From a virus, in IMG/VR virus record IMGVR_UViG_3300033553_000185, positions 1 through 22,925 of that record: a stretch of 22,925 nucleotides of DNA. One strand, 5' to 3'. The translations under genes were made by a program, and so were the position numbers. Below are positions 1 through 8,289 of this stretch, piece after piece. Under the pieces are notes generated by a model. That model was not told the DNA's origin. It worked only from the letters and a program-made list of their open reading frames with translations, and did not search any database. Each line of letters opens with the position of its first letter. Within the stretch, counting starts at the first letter, position 1.

Positions 1-480
1 CCTTAAAGTGGCTTTCGCTGTAACGATTCTAGAGCTGGTCTTGTCAGATTGTTCCTCAACCAAAGCAACCCGGTCATAACTCGACTGACCCCAAGAACCA
101 GTCCCGCTGGCCCCTGCCTTCAAATACGTCCCGTTGTTCGCTGGCGTGGCGTCATTGGTGACATAAGCCACCTTACCCGAGTTATAATTCAGATCAGCGT
201 TCATCAAAGCTTTAGTAGCGAACCCAACAAATCCATTTGCTTGCCCTGCGACAAACTCCCTTGTTGTTTCAACATCAGCGGCAGATCGTGCAACATTCTC
301 ATTTGTTGTAACAACGTCCGCAGCAGTCAGCACAGCAGCTGCCACCGCCTGATCCTTTATCGCTTCAATCTCAACCGTAGACGCTGCGGGGCCACGCGGA
401 CCAGCCACGGTTAACTCAGGGGCGATGATGATTGTCTCTTCTACAATCTCCACGTTGACAATATCTGTAATGTCAGCCAT
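1..480 (-). CDS. Tail fibre protein, N-terminal part (runs off left edge)
   Basis: Open reading frame of 160 codons with no stop, cut by the window edge, so only the N-terminal part is visible. The ATG at 480 overlaps the stop of the upstream gene by one base (TGATG), which suggests translational coupling. Residues 1-30 look like a virion-attachment segment. They are followed by a short collagen-like GPRGPAA stretch, then an Ala/Val/Thr-rich heptad region (about 38-80) likely to form a trimeric coiled coil. Next comes a segment with the pattern AYVTND..PANNGTYLKAG...GSWGQSSYD, which recurs in phage tail fibres and spikes. By position (last of the tail-tip cluster) and composition it is a receptor-binding fibre or the anchor of one; the receptor-binding end is outside the window. 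The family assignment is from pattern memory, not a search. Confidence 0.75.
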   Translation of the reverse strand, partial: MADITDIVNVEIVEETIIIAPELTVAGPRGPAASTVEIEAIKDQAVAAAVLTAADVVTTNENVARSAADVETTREFVAGQANGFVGFATKALMNADLNYNSGKVAYVTNDATPANNGTYLKAGASGTGSWGQSSYDRVALVEEQSDKTSSRIVTAKATLR

Positions 481-797
481 CAGCCTAAATCCTTTATGAC
501 GCGCAGAGTTTGCCGGCCAAATGTTCCGACATCGCCACCGGCAAGGGTGATTTCATGCTCGACCGTATAGCGGCCAGGTTCCAGGGCTGCGCTCATGGTT
601 TCAGTGATCTCCACGTAAGCCCCGAGGATTTCACCCCCTACCGGATCCATCAGCTCCGCCTGGACGGTTAAATCTGGAACTACATTGGTGTCGAGTGACA
701 TCATGAATTTAATGGTGGCGCCGGTGATATCAACCGGCCAGTTTATTGCCCAGCGTTTTGTATCACCCCGATAAAAATCTTTTATTTTTGATGCCAT
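480..797 (-). CDS. BppU-N-like tail tip/baseplate adaptor protein
   Basis: A 105-residue protein. I chose the ATG at 797 because GGAGG lies six bases upstream. A longer reading from 923 would overlap the end of the 697-residue gene and has no comparable ribosome binding site. The sequence begins with a basic N-terminus and the pattern FYRGDTKRWAINW..DITGATIKFMMS, then alternates short beta strands ending in YTVEHEITL and GRQTLRVIK. This resembles the immunoglobulin-like N-terminal domain of BppU-type proteins that join fibres to the tail tip. It sits directly upstream of, and overlaps by one base, the fibre gene, which fits an adaptor role. Family resemblance is seen at pattern level only. 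Confidence 0.6.
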   Translation of the reverse strand: MASKIKDFYRGDTKRWAINWPVDITGATIKFMMSLDTNVVPDLTVQAELMDPVGGEILGAYVEITETMSAALEPGRYTVEHEITLAGGDVGTFGRQTLRVIKDLG

Positions 798-876
798 GGT
801 CAACCTCCAAGCGAAAAAGTGTTGTTTTTGTAGCCTATCAATTATGCTGGCGGTAGCCTTGTAATAATTGGAACCC

Positions 877-2970
877 TTAAGCATGTTCGCCAACATATGG
901 GTAGCGAAACGAAATAGCGCCAACTACCCGTTCAACTTCGTATCTTTTGACCATGCCTAAATCTAATAGATCGACTTGGTCGATTCCTCTTACCGTCCAC
1001 TGATAGACCTGGACTTCCAGCGTAACCGTACCGGTAAAGCCTCGCACGACATAAAGCACAACGGTTGGACCATCGCAACCGAGCCAATACTGTGTATTAG
1101 TTACCGGCAAAGATCCGCCGTCGGGGACTACCGGCGAGATATAGTTAATCGGCACCGTGTCTCTCAAGATTAGCGATGTCTCCGCAGAGTACAGCTTAAA
1201 GGATGCCGTTGTGACTTCGGGGTCGAAAAGGACCATGTAGTCACTACCAAAACCGACCGTAGGCCCAACGCCTCCGCCCTCAGCATCAGAGCTGATTAGT
1301 CGCCCGTTAACCAAGGTCGTAACGTGATTAAAGAAGGTGTCGTATATCCTCACGTATCTGTATTTCAGGAAGGTGTAAACGTTGTCATCCTGAGTTATCA
1401 GACATATATAGTTATTGTTTGCCGCCATATTTTTTGGCGTTTCGATGGTAAACTCTTCCGTGGTTGGGAATTGCCCGACATAGGATGTTCTGCTATCGAG
1501 GATGCCGCTTGATTGTAAAGCCCCATTCTTATCCAATATATGGTATCTGTTTAGCTCAAGAATCTCCGAACCAAACTGTTGTACGGCGTTTATGCGGTCT
1601 TCTTCTGGGACCTCAGCCCACCGTGAATAATAATCAGGATAAAATCCCCCGGCCATCCAGTATACGTACTTGACAGTCTCATCCTCCCTTGCTACGCAAA
1701 AAACGTTTGAGTCGTTAGCTGCCACACAAGGATATGATCGCGTACCGGTATCACTGATGCGGGTTGTTTTTCCAAAGCTGGCAATGTGTTCCAATCCGTT
1801 TTGCAAAACCCATAAATCGCTATCTGATTTCAAGCCTACAGCAACTTGGCCGTTGTCCGTGTCGTAGATGTATTCATCGTAAATCATCTGGTTAGGCCGG
1901 CAAAGATACGATAAGCCACCCCAATAGTGAACATTTTGCGGGTAATAGTCTGACGGCACGAAACCGTATCTGCCGTCTCCGTCTTCGTCAATATCGTTAA
2001 AGGTCTGATATAGTTGATTGGTTGATAGCGTCTCAAAATTGCCTATAAAAGTTGGGCGTGGAAGAAGTGTGCTGTGTATCAAAAAAGCAAGCTTGTCGGT
2101 ATTGCAGACCCTCGGATTGGTTTTAAATCCAATCACCAAGGGATTTCCCCATTCGCGGTCCGTAAAAGCAACAACGACATGATCACCGACGTTAAAAACG
2201 GCGCCGTTGCAATTCATGTAGGAAAATCCAGCAAGGACACTTGTCTCTTGGTTGATATCTAACGACTGGTGTGTACTGGGTGCGGCGTCCAACTCGACCG
2301 TGCAGGTTTCTCCGTCAGTCTCGGTGATGATCCCGGTTCGGTAGCGCGGCTTCCATTTCGCCACCCCAGGCAGTAGTGCATAACTCAAAAAGGCGGCGTT
2401 GGCCGACATCAATTCTGTCGGCATCAGCACCGGGTCCGCCTCAGCGTTAAATTCGGCCAAGCTTCCTTCGTTTCCGGCAGGACGAATAATGACATCAGGT
2501 CCGTCGCCGACCAGGCCGACATCAATGGTCGAGACATCACCGCTGAGATCGATACTGTAATCGGCACACCACGCTTCAACGGTTCGCGGCTCGTCGAGGT
2601 AGAGTGAGTCCAGCATGTCGATGCGTTTCTGTGTCGAGAGTTTAGTGAGCTTTATTTGCTGGATCAGTTGCTCGAGCTGTAAAACCTGCGTGTTGGCTGC
2701 GGTGAGCTCGGAGGTTTTTTGCTTGACGTTGTCCTCGCTACCGGTGCCTTCTGCGAGGCTGTTTATGGCGACATCGAGCCTGTCCAGAGCATAGCCCCGC
2801 TGTAAATAAGCCTCGCTATAATCTGCGGTGGCTTCCGAGAGTTGCGCTTGCAAGTTAAACAGCTTTGTCTCCAGGCTCCCTCGCCGCGCGACATACACGT
2901 CCTGTGCGTGGTCGAGAGCCACCGAGTATTTGCCGTCACCGAGGATTTCCAGGACTGTCGCTTTGCCCAT
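877..2970 (-). CDS. Large tail-tip protein with coiled coil, OB-like domain and calcium-type loop
   Basis: A 697-residue protein whose ATG overlaps the preceding stop by one base (TAATG). The N-terminus (1-30) has a beta strand pattern around VLEILGDGKYSVALD. Residues 31-125 are a heptad-rich coiled coil. Residues about 130-165 contain WCADYSIDLSGDV and lead to LLPGVAKWKPRYRTG and a beta-barrel-like domain (208-287) with a CNGAVFNVGDHVVVAF core, reminiscent of the OB fold at the start of gpV-type spike proteins. I recall related proteins at this position in other siphophages, without a settled function. Residues 326-334 hold DIDEDGDGR, matching the DxDxDG calcium-loop pattern. The remaining 360 residues are repetitive beta strands rich in aromatic residues, possibly a propeller. 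It is probably a virion tip or receptor-contact component; exact role unknown. Confidence 0.7.
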   Translation of the reverse strand: MGKATVLEILGDGKYSVALDHAQDVYVARRGSLETKLFNLQAQLSEATADYSEAYLQRGYALDRLDVAINSLAEGTGSEDNVKQKTSELTAANTQVLQLEQLIQQIKLTKLSTQKRIDMLDSLYLDEPRTVEAWCADYSIDLSGDVSTIDVGLVGDGPDVIIRPAGNEGSLAEFNAEADPVLMPTELMSANAAFLSYALLPGVAKWKPRYRTGIITETDGETCTVELDAAPSTHQSLDINQETSVLAGFSYMNCNGAVFNVGDHVVVAFTDREWGNPLVIGFKTNPRVCNTDKLAFLIHSTLLPRPTFIGNFETLSTNQLYQTFNDIDEDGDGRYGFVPSDYYPQNVHYWGGLSYLCRPNQMIYDEYIYDTDNGQVAVGLKSDSDLWVLQNGLEHIASFGKTTRISDTGTRSYPCVAANDSNVFCVAREDETVKYVYWMAGGFYPDYYSRWAEVPEEDRINAVQQFGSEILELNRYHILDKNGALQSSGILDSRTSYVGQFPTTEEFTIETPKNMAANNNYICLITQDDNVYTFLKYRYVRIYDTFFNHVTTLVNGRLISSDAEGGGVGPTVGFGSDYMVLFDPEVTTASFKLYSAETSLILRDTVPINYISPVVPDGGSLPVTNTQYWLGCDGPTVVLYVVRGFTGTVTLEVQVYQWTVRGIDQVDLLDLGMVKRYEVERVVGAISFRYPYVGEHA

Positions 2971-4169
2971 TATTGCGCCTCTGTTATTTCCATGGTTTCG
3001 CCTGATGGCGACACAATGTATGTGATCGCCCCAACGACAATCTGCTCAAACCCGTATACTGCGGAGTCTCCCGGACGCAGATTAAGGTCGAGCGATCCCC
3101 GAAACCGGCGCGGTGACGATCCACCACCGAATCTATAGCTGACATTCTGCAGCGTGATCGACTTGCTCGTGGTATTGGAAAAGGTCGAATGTCCAGACAA
3201 GGTTATCGAGCGACTGTTGCCGCCAAAGTCGTCACGGATCGTCTCAAGGTCAACGCTCATCAGCGTCACCAGGGTTTCACTGCCGTCCGCAAGTCTGGAC
3301 CCGCGCTTGATCGACAAAACCCCTGACGAACGCGCAGCTATTTCGTCTGCGTAGGCTGGTCCATTAGGAACAACGACGGACAGGTATGACTCTGCCGAGG
3401 ACGCTGTGCCGTCTCGGTACCGCGCCTGTATACTGCTGATTGGGATCTCCAGTGTGTCGAGGTAGCACCTGTATATAGTGGTGTTTGGCATGCTCTCGCT
3501 GGGATATAACGTGAGCGCCAGGCTGTTTGGGTCAAACGTCATGGCGGTTACAGGTAGCGCCAAGCTTACCGGGCCGACGGTTATGGATGCCGCGTTAAAA
3601 ATAAACGCACCGCCGAGTGATGGCAGCGGGAAAAAGTCTCCGGTTGCCTTATAAACAGGTTGCGGGTCGAACGAAAAATCAGCGACAGGCAAATCATACG
3701 TGGGGGCTACCGTAAGCAGCTGGATTTCGCCTATCAGCAACACGTCAAGGTTATCTGGAGGCGCAGCCCAGTCAGAGAACAATAGTCTGTAGCGTGTGTA
3801 GGTGTCGCTTGGGGAATCAATGACAAATATGTCGCTCCAGGTGGTTTCGCCTGACGTGTTCCCTGTCACAACGTCAAGGTCAACCCAAGCACCATCCCAG
3901 CCTTGAAACCTCCAGTCAGTTGGATAGTAACCGGAAGAACCCCCATAAAATTTATAGGCGTCAATTTTTTGGTTCCCCTGAAAATCGTACTCTATCCAGT
4001 GGTCGGGGTTCTTTGGGAAATTGCCGCTACCGATGCCACAGGGAAAACCCAGGCTCCTGTCGAAAGCCCGGAAGGCTGCAAGCCCGTTAAAAACCTGATC
4101 CGTTGCACACGCTCCTGATGGAGCGGTGTTAGACGTCATGTCCGGGTGTGCTATCAGGTAGGTCGGCAT
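2970..4169 (-). CDS. Tail-tip protein with N-terminal discoidin (F5/8 C-like) domain and hub-like C-terminus
   Basis: A 399-residue protein whose start overlaps the preceding stop by one base (TAATG). Residues about 20-155 follow the discoidin/F5-8 type C jelly-roll pattern: AFDRSLGF, then WIEYDFQGNQKIDAYKFYG, PTDWRFQGWDGAWVDLD and YTRYRLLFSDW. Such domains usually bind sugars on cell surfaces. Residues about 170-260 are a beta-rich linker. Residues about 280-399 (SLDLNLRPGDSAVYGFEQI, then YIVSPSGETMEITEA) resemble the C-terminal module I associate with tail hub or baseplate proteins of siphophages. The layout suggests a tip protein carrying a built-in carbohydrate-binding module, placed between the tape-measure cluster and the fibre genes. 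The discoidin call is fairly secure; the hub assignment is tentative. Confidence 0.65.
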   Translation of the reverse strand: MPTYLIAHPDMTSNTAPSGACATDQVFNGLAAFRAFDRSLGFPCGIGSGNFPKNPDHWIEYDFQGNQKIDAYKFYGGSSGYYPTDWRFQGWDGAWVDLDVVTGNTSGETTWSDIFVIDSPSDTYTRYRLLFSDWAAPPDNLDVLLIGEIQLLTVAPTYDLPVADFSFDPQPVYKATGDFFPLPSLGGAFIFNAASITVGPVSLALPVTAMTFDPNSLALTLYPSESMPNTTIYRCYLDTLEIPISSIQARYRDGTASSAESYLSVVVPNGPAYADEIAARSSGVLSIKRGSRLADGSETLVTLMSVDLETIRDDFGGNSRSITLSGHSTFSNTTSKSITLQNVSYRFGGGSSPRRFRGSLDLNLRPGDSAVYGFEQIVVGAITYIVSPSGETMEITEAQ

Positions 4170-4585
4170 TAGCTAATTAGTCCAAGCGCGTTGACTATCA
4201 GGGTTAAGTCGGTCGCATTAACAGATATGTCCGCAGGAGTTTCATCAAGCAAATACGACAACAAAACAGGGTTAACCTTGCCGTCAACTGTCCCTAAATA
4301 ATACATAACCGCCCTGCGGATGCCGCTGATCGTTGCCGCCGACCAGACAACATCGTCGGCGTCAATCGTCCCGTCCGCTAAAACCGTGACATTCGCAATC
4401 GTCTTGCCGCCAGCGGTGTACCCTGTTCCGCTGCACTCGTTCGCGCTGGCATCTCCCCACAAGGTATGCGCGGCGTCAAAAACATACGTCGAGTTTACGA
4501 GCGCAAGCTTTATGGTCTGCCCGCTAACACCAAACTCTCTTATTAATTGCTTTGCCTGTGTGTAGGCTGTGACGGTTGTTGCCAT
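4169..4585 (-). CDS. Small virion structural protein (GTGYTAGG family)
   Basis: A 138-residue protein coupled to the genes on both sides by one-base start/stop overlaps. It shows the pattern of a widespread small phage virion protein: IKLALVNSTYVFD near residue 25, then H.LWGDAS.NE.SGTGYTAGG around 40-60, VTVLADGTIDADDVVW around 67-82 and ISGIRRAVMYYLG around 85-97. In other phages proteins with this signature lie near the tail tip or fibre genes. The biochemical role is not established to my knowledge. The C-terminal tail is hydrophobic (LTLIVNALGLIS) but too short to call a membrane segment. Confidence 0.65.
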   Translation of the reverse strand: MATTVTAYTQAKQLIREFGVSGQTIKLALVNSTYVFDAAHTLWGDASANECSGTGYTAGGKTIANVTVLADGTIDADDVVWSAATISGIRRAVMYYLGTVDGKVNPVLLSYLLDETPADISVNATDLTLIVNALGLIS

Positions 4586-4935
4586 TACGAGGACTCCTTT
4601 GATAAGACCAAAAAGGTGAGATAGAGTTTGCCACCAGCAACGTTAACTGACTCGACAGAGCCCAAAAACAGACCCTCTTTGCAGGATAGTTGTAAGAGAG
4701 GATAGGTCTGATGCAGATATGTGGCTCTCTCGTAATCGGCGCGAGAGGACCGCTCTGCGACGATATTGAAAGTCCTGTCTCCGTGGGTATAGCCCATGTC
4801 CGAAATAGACACACCGCCGTCGAGGGTTTTCGTCCGGCGCACGCGGCGAGATTGTGTGGAGGTGTCGCTTAGTTCTGTGCGGCCGAGTATCAACGTTCCG
4901 CTCAAATCGAAGGTTGGTGAGGAAATAAATATCAT
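4585..4935 (-). CDS. Minor tail protein directly after the tape measure (gpM position)
   Basis: A 116-residue protein starting with an ATG that overlaps the tape-measure stop by one base (TGATG). It ends in a TAATG overlap with the next gene. No motif I recognise. It is rich in beta-strand patterns, with basic residues at about 30-36 (RRVRRTK). The segment GDRTFNIVAERSS followed by an alpha-helical SRADYERATYLHQ and a closing beta region is compatible with a tail-tip adaptor. In lambda the gene after the tape measure (M) encodes a small tip protein, so the position supports a tail-tip assembly role. The function is inferred from position only. Confidence 0.55.
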   Translation of the reverse strand: MIFISSPTFDLSGTLILGRTELSDTSTQSRRVRRTKTLDGGVSISDMGYTHGDRTFNIVAERSSRADYERATYLHQTYPLLQLSCKEGLFLGSVESVNVAGGKLYLTFLVLSKESS

Positions 4936-7670
4936 CAGGACACCAGCAGGAAATCTGCTGCCTCCTCGTTGACGCGCACCTGGACCCGTTCTATTATTTT
5001 AAACATGAAAGCCTCCAACTCAGGCTCGAGTCCGTCTGCGGTGACATTAATCAACCCGCCACCGTCTCTTATCTGCTTGTTGCGAAGCCGTATATTCTCC
5101 ATAGTCAAAATGTTTAAATCATGTTGATCGTCTGCGGCCTGTTTACGCAGGGAGTTTTCCTTTTCGATTTGTTCTTCGATCGACCATTTTGCGCTAAAGC
5201 TTCCCGCGCTATCAGAGAGGTTTCCAAACAAACTGCCAATCAAATCCCCTGTCGAATTAATTGTGTTGTCAATGCTGGCAAAGGTCGCCTCAACCTGCTT
5301 GGTTACCGCTTCAATATCGGCAATTCTAATCTCTGCCGAAAACTCCATGGCTTTGATGCGCTCATCGGAGGCCAGCTCCAGGAGTTTCAGCGCGGTGGCT
5401 TCGGTTTGTTCTTCGACTTTTTTCAGACCCTCTGTGGCTTTTTCGGTTCCGACATCAAGCGCAGCCATCGCTGCTGCAACCGCAGGAGTGTTGCCCTGCA
5501 GCTCGTAATAAGCGGCGGCGGTATTTCTGGCCGCTTGCTTGTTCGCATCAAGGGAGTCCGTTGTATTGCCGACAGTCCCCTTGAGGTTTCCCAACTCATC
5601 AACCAGATCACTGTTGCTGGCGCTCCAGTCCCAGTTCGCATCTTTGGCTGCTTCAACCTCGGCACTATAATCCCTGGTCTTTGTGATAACCTTTTCGTAT
5701 TCGCCGGTCTGGCGGTTCAGGGCGATTGCGCCATCGTTTAGCAGCTGATGGAAATCTTCTGAACTGGTGATGACATAGCCGGTCTGTTTGGAGATCTCGG
5801 CGTACTTATCTGCCAGGGCCTGGGTAGCGACGGCACCGCGCTGCAGCGATCCCTCCAGCTCTTCCTCGGCATCTTGCCAGCTGTTAAAGGCCGATATCGC
5901 CCGGACAACCTCGGTGCCTGCCAGGGCGGCAACGATCGCCAGCAACCCAGCCGGGCCGGTCAGGGTGGTAATCAGAGAGCCCGCACCGGCGGCAACATTG
6001 GCCAGCGCGGTTGACAGACCTCCTGCGCCGGTGACAGCACGCACCAGGCTGGCGCTTGCAAAAATATTCAGGGCGCTGGAAATGCCACCGACAGAGCCCA
6101 TCACCGCATCGAGCGGGCCGGTCAGTTGGTTGATGATTGCCAGAAAACCGGTGAGCTCACCGGCCGACTTTTGCGAGCCGTCTTCCAGATCGTTAAAGCT
6201 TTTCGCCCAGTCGACCAAGGTTTTTATGACCGGGCCGGCGCCGGTAACTATTCCCGAAGAGAAGCGCGTCAAGCCCTCGACCGAATCAACCACCTCCTGA
6301 ATCGCATCAGCCAGGCCGCTGGCAGAAGTCAGATCCACGCCATCGAACAGCCCGCCGATGCTGTTGCCGAGATCGCGGAACGAATCAAGCAACCCTTTCA
6401 GATCAACCTGCTTCATAGCTTCCGGCAAAGCCAGTGCCATGGCCTCAAGAAATTGCGCGGCTTTAGCGGCCTGGGTGTTGAGCTCATCGAATACCGGATC
6501 AAAGGCCCCATCATCGATGCTGATCGACAACCCCTGAAAGATCGCCACAATCCCGTCGGCCAGGTCGCGATAGCTTCCGAGCAGCGGTGTGCCGAACTCT
6601 ATCATGGTGGCGCGGGCGTTGTTGATCACCTGCTGATTGGCCAGGGCGATATTGTCGGCCATCTTTTTATAGGCCGCGTCGGTGGCGCCGGTAGCGGTCT
6701 GCATATCTTCCAGCGCCCGGGCGAAGGTGCCGCTTGAATCAGCGCCGAGGATCAGCGCGGCGTTGAGTGCTTCGGTGCTGCCGAACAGCTTGCCCATCTG
6801 CTCGACATTGCCGCCGGTCGTCTGGTAGATTTCGGCGAGTAGGCCATCGAGGCCCTTGGTTTCAAGTGCCGTGGCGTTGAACTGCAGGCCGAGCAATTCT
6901 GCGGTGTCAGAGGCTTCTTGGGTCGGTTTGATGATGTTGCTGATTACCGCTTTGAGGTTGGTGATCGCCTCCGAGGTCGGCGCGCCGGTGGCGGTGATCG
7001 CCGCGATCGCCGAGCCAAGGGTCTCCATGGGTACCCCGGCGGCAGCGGCGATCCCGGTCACTTTGGAAAGATTGGTGGCCAGCTCGGGGATGGTGGTCTT
7101 GCCGTCGCGCACGATCGTGAAAAAGATGTCGCTGTAACGGCCGGCTTCGTCCATATCCGCGCCATAGGCGTTGAGTGTACCGGAGAGCAGCTCGGTAGCT
7201 GAGGCCAGTCCGGCCTTGCCGCCGATCGCCAGCTTTTCTGCCGTAGAGATCGCATCCAGGGCTTGCGTGTAATCGGCACCAAACGAGATCGCCTGATAGA
7301 CGGCATTGTTGATTTCTTCAAAAGCAAACTTACTGTCGCGAGAATAATCGAGCAGGTCGTCCTTAAAGGTTGTCAGGTTGGCGTCGGTGGTATCGACCAG
7401 CGTCGAGATCTCGGCGAACGAATCGGAAAACTTGCCGGCCTGGTTGACGGCCATAGTGACCATGGCGGCACCGGCGACGGCGATGGCGGCCTCGGCTTTC
7501 AGCGCAGCGCCGGCGAGGTCAGCAAATGGCGAGGTGATATCGGCAACCGATTGATTCAGACCAGAGACCTTGCTGCCAAAATCATCCAGATGGCCGCCAA
7601 GCGATTGCATCACATGACTGGCCTGGTCATCCCCTTTGAAAATCAGTTTTGCGGTTTTTTCCAGGCTCAT
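4935..7670 (-). CDS. Tail tape measure protein (TP901/PhageMin_Tail type)
   Basis: A 911-residue protein that sets tail length and is thought to be ejected with the DNA. An AAGGG sequence precedes the ATG at 7670. Residues about 80-320 carry the conserved core of the TP901 tape-measure family: FAEISTLVDTT, then a helical TGIAAAAGVPMETLGSAIAA segment and MGKLFGSTEALNAALIL. A hydrophobic alanine/glycine-rich stretch occurs around 55-80 and a longer one near 530-600, typical of tape measures that insert into membranes. The C-terminal third (about 740-880) is charged and coiled-coil-like. At roughly 0.15 nm per residue, the length rule known for such proteins, this predicts a tail near 135-140 nm, close to lambda. 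It follows the G/GT chaperone genes exactly as expected. Confidence 0.92.
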   Translation of the reverse strand: MSLEKTAKLIFKGDDQASHVMQSLGGHLDDFGSKVSGLNQSVADITSPFADLAGAALKAEAAIAVAGAAMVTMAVNQAGKFSDSFAEISTLVDTTDANLTTFKDDLLDYSRDSKFAFEEINNAVYQAISFGADYTQALDAISTAEKLAIGGKAGLASATELLSGTLNAYGADMDEAGRYSDIFFTIVRDGKTTIPELATNLSKVTGIAAAAGVPMETLGSAIAAITATGAPTSEAITNLKAVISNIIKPTQEASDTAELLGLQFNATALETKGLDGLLAEIYQTTGGNVEQMGKLFGSTEALNAALILGADSSGTFARALEDMQTATGATDAAYKKMADNIALANQQVINNARATMIEFGTPLLGSYRDLADGIVAIFQGLSISIDDGAFDPVFDELNTQAAKAAQFLEAMALALPEAMKQVDLKGLLDSFRDLGNSIGGLFDGVDLTSASGLADAIQEVVDSVEGLTRFSSGIVTGAGPVIKTLVDWAKSFNDLEDGSQKSAGELTGFLAIINQLTGPLDAVMGSVGGISSALNIFASASLVRAVTGAGGLSTALANVAAGAGSLITTLTGPAGLLAIVAALAGTEVVRAISAFNSWQDAEEELEGSLQRGAVATQALADKYAEISKQTGYVITSSEDFHQLLNDGAIALNRQTGEYEKVITKTRDYSAEVEAAKDANWDWSASNSDLVDELGNLKGTVGNTTDSLDANKQAARNTAAAYYELQGNTPAVAAAMAALDVGTEKATEGLKKVEEQTEATALKLLELASDERIKAMEFSAEIRIADIEAVTKQVEATFASIDNTINSTGDLIGSLFGNLSDSAGSFSAKWSIEEQIEKENSLRKQAADDQHDLNILTMENIRLRNKQIRDGGGLINVTADGLEPELEAFMFKIIERVQVRVNEEAADFLLVS

Positions 7671-7682
7671 CAGGGTACCCTT

Positions 7683-8275
7683 TTATTTTTTGGCAGCGTA
7701 ATACTTATTCCAGAGTTCGATCTCTGTTTCGACCAGGCGGCCGTAGGGGAAGAGATCCGGCAGCAGCTCAAAAAGGTAGCTGCCGCGCTGATGGCCGAGG
7801 CTCAGGGCGACTTGGACTCTTTGGTCACACCAGAGCCTGGCAACTTTCCCGGATCACTGCCCTCGCCGGTCAGGTTGAGGATGATGTTGGTCAGGTTGTA
7901 AAAGGGTGTCGGGTAATGCCTGGCGAACTTGATCACGGTCTCGCGATCGAGGACCGGCTGCATGCAGCCAAATGTCAGCACATCAAAGCGCTTGATCAGA
8001 TCCACCGGCATATCTCCGGCGATGCCGAGCGCGGTGCGGATCGCATTGACCTGCTCTTTATGATCCGGCGAGACCAGCCCGGCGGTTATAGCTTCGCGCT
8101 TACTGGCCTTCTCGGCCGACTCACGCACCGCGGCGAACTCTTCGGCAGAGAGATTGCGCAGGGTAAAGACCGGCTTCTCGTCAGCATCGAAAAACGCTTG
8201 CAGCGCAGCGACCTCGACTTCGCGGGTGCGGGGTTTAAAATTCGCGTTGTTAAACTTTTTAATATCGAAGGCCAC
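7683..8275 (-). CDS. Tail assembly chaperone GT fusion made by -1 frameshift
   Basis: Product of a programmed -1 ribosomal frameshift within the upstream chaperone frame. The first 144 codons are read in the frame starting at the GTG at 8275. After the slippery heptamer at 7844-7850 the ribosome moves to the -1 frame and reads 53 more codons to a TAA at 7683-7685, giving 197 residues. The extension (starting VARLWCDQRV and ending WNKYYAAKK) has no start codon or ribosome binding site of its own. It ends 12 bases before the tape-measure ATG. In lambda the same arrangement makes gpG and gpGT, in a fixed ratio, which recruit tail tube protein to the tape measure. Frame arithmetic, heptamer phase and position all agree; I saw no test of expression. 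Confidence 0.85.
7802..8275 (-). CDS. Tail assembly chaperone (gpG-like, unshifted product)
   Basis: A 157-residue protein between tail tube and tape measure, the position of lambda G. It starts with GTG at 8275, six to seven bases after an AGGAG. It is mostly helical, with charged segments (for example LSAEEFAAVRESAEKASKRE at 42-61) and a hydrophobic NLTNIILNLTG at 127-137 just before the slippery site at residue 143. Terminating in the zero frame gives the short form, while slippage gives the 197-residue GT form. The short form is expected to be the abundant one by analogy with lambda. The chaperones act in tail assembly and are absent from the finished particle in lambda. Confidence 0.85.
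   Translation of the reverse strand: MAFDIKKFNNANFKPRTREVEVAALQAFFDADEKPVFTLRNLSAEEFAAVRESAEKASKREAITAGLVSPDHKEQVNAIRTALGIAGDMPVDLIKRFDVLTFGCMQPVLDRETVIKFARHYPTPFYNLTNIILNLTGEGSDPGKLPGSGVTKESKSP
7844..7850 (-). promoter_or_regulatory. -1 programmed frameshift site GGGAAAG
   Basis: On the minus strand the codons are ccG GGA AAG, so the heptamer is in the canonical X XXY YYZ phase for tandem -1 slippage. It is identical to the lambda G/T slippery sequence. The -1 frame is open from here to 7683. Confidence 0.88.
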
Positions 8276-8289
8276 GATTAACTCCTGGT

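Noticed and set aside
49-414. Plus-strand open frame at the left edge
   Set aside because: The opposite strand is an uninterrupted fibre-like frame coupled to its upstream gene; the plus-strand product has no recognisable feature.
798-923. Longer start for the BppU-like gene at 923
   Set aside because: It would overlap the 697-residue gene by 47 bases, the extra residues look non-coding, and GGAGG sits properly before the ATG at 797.
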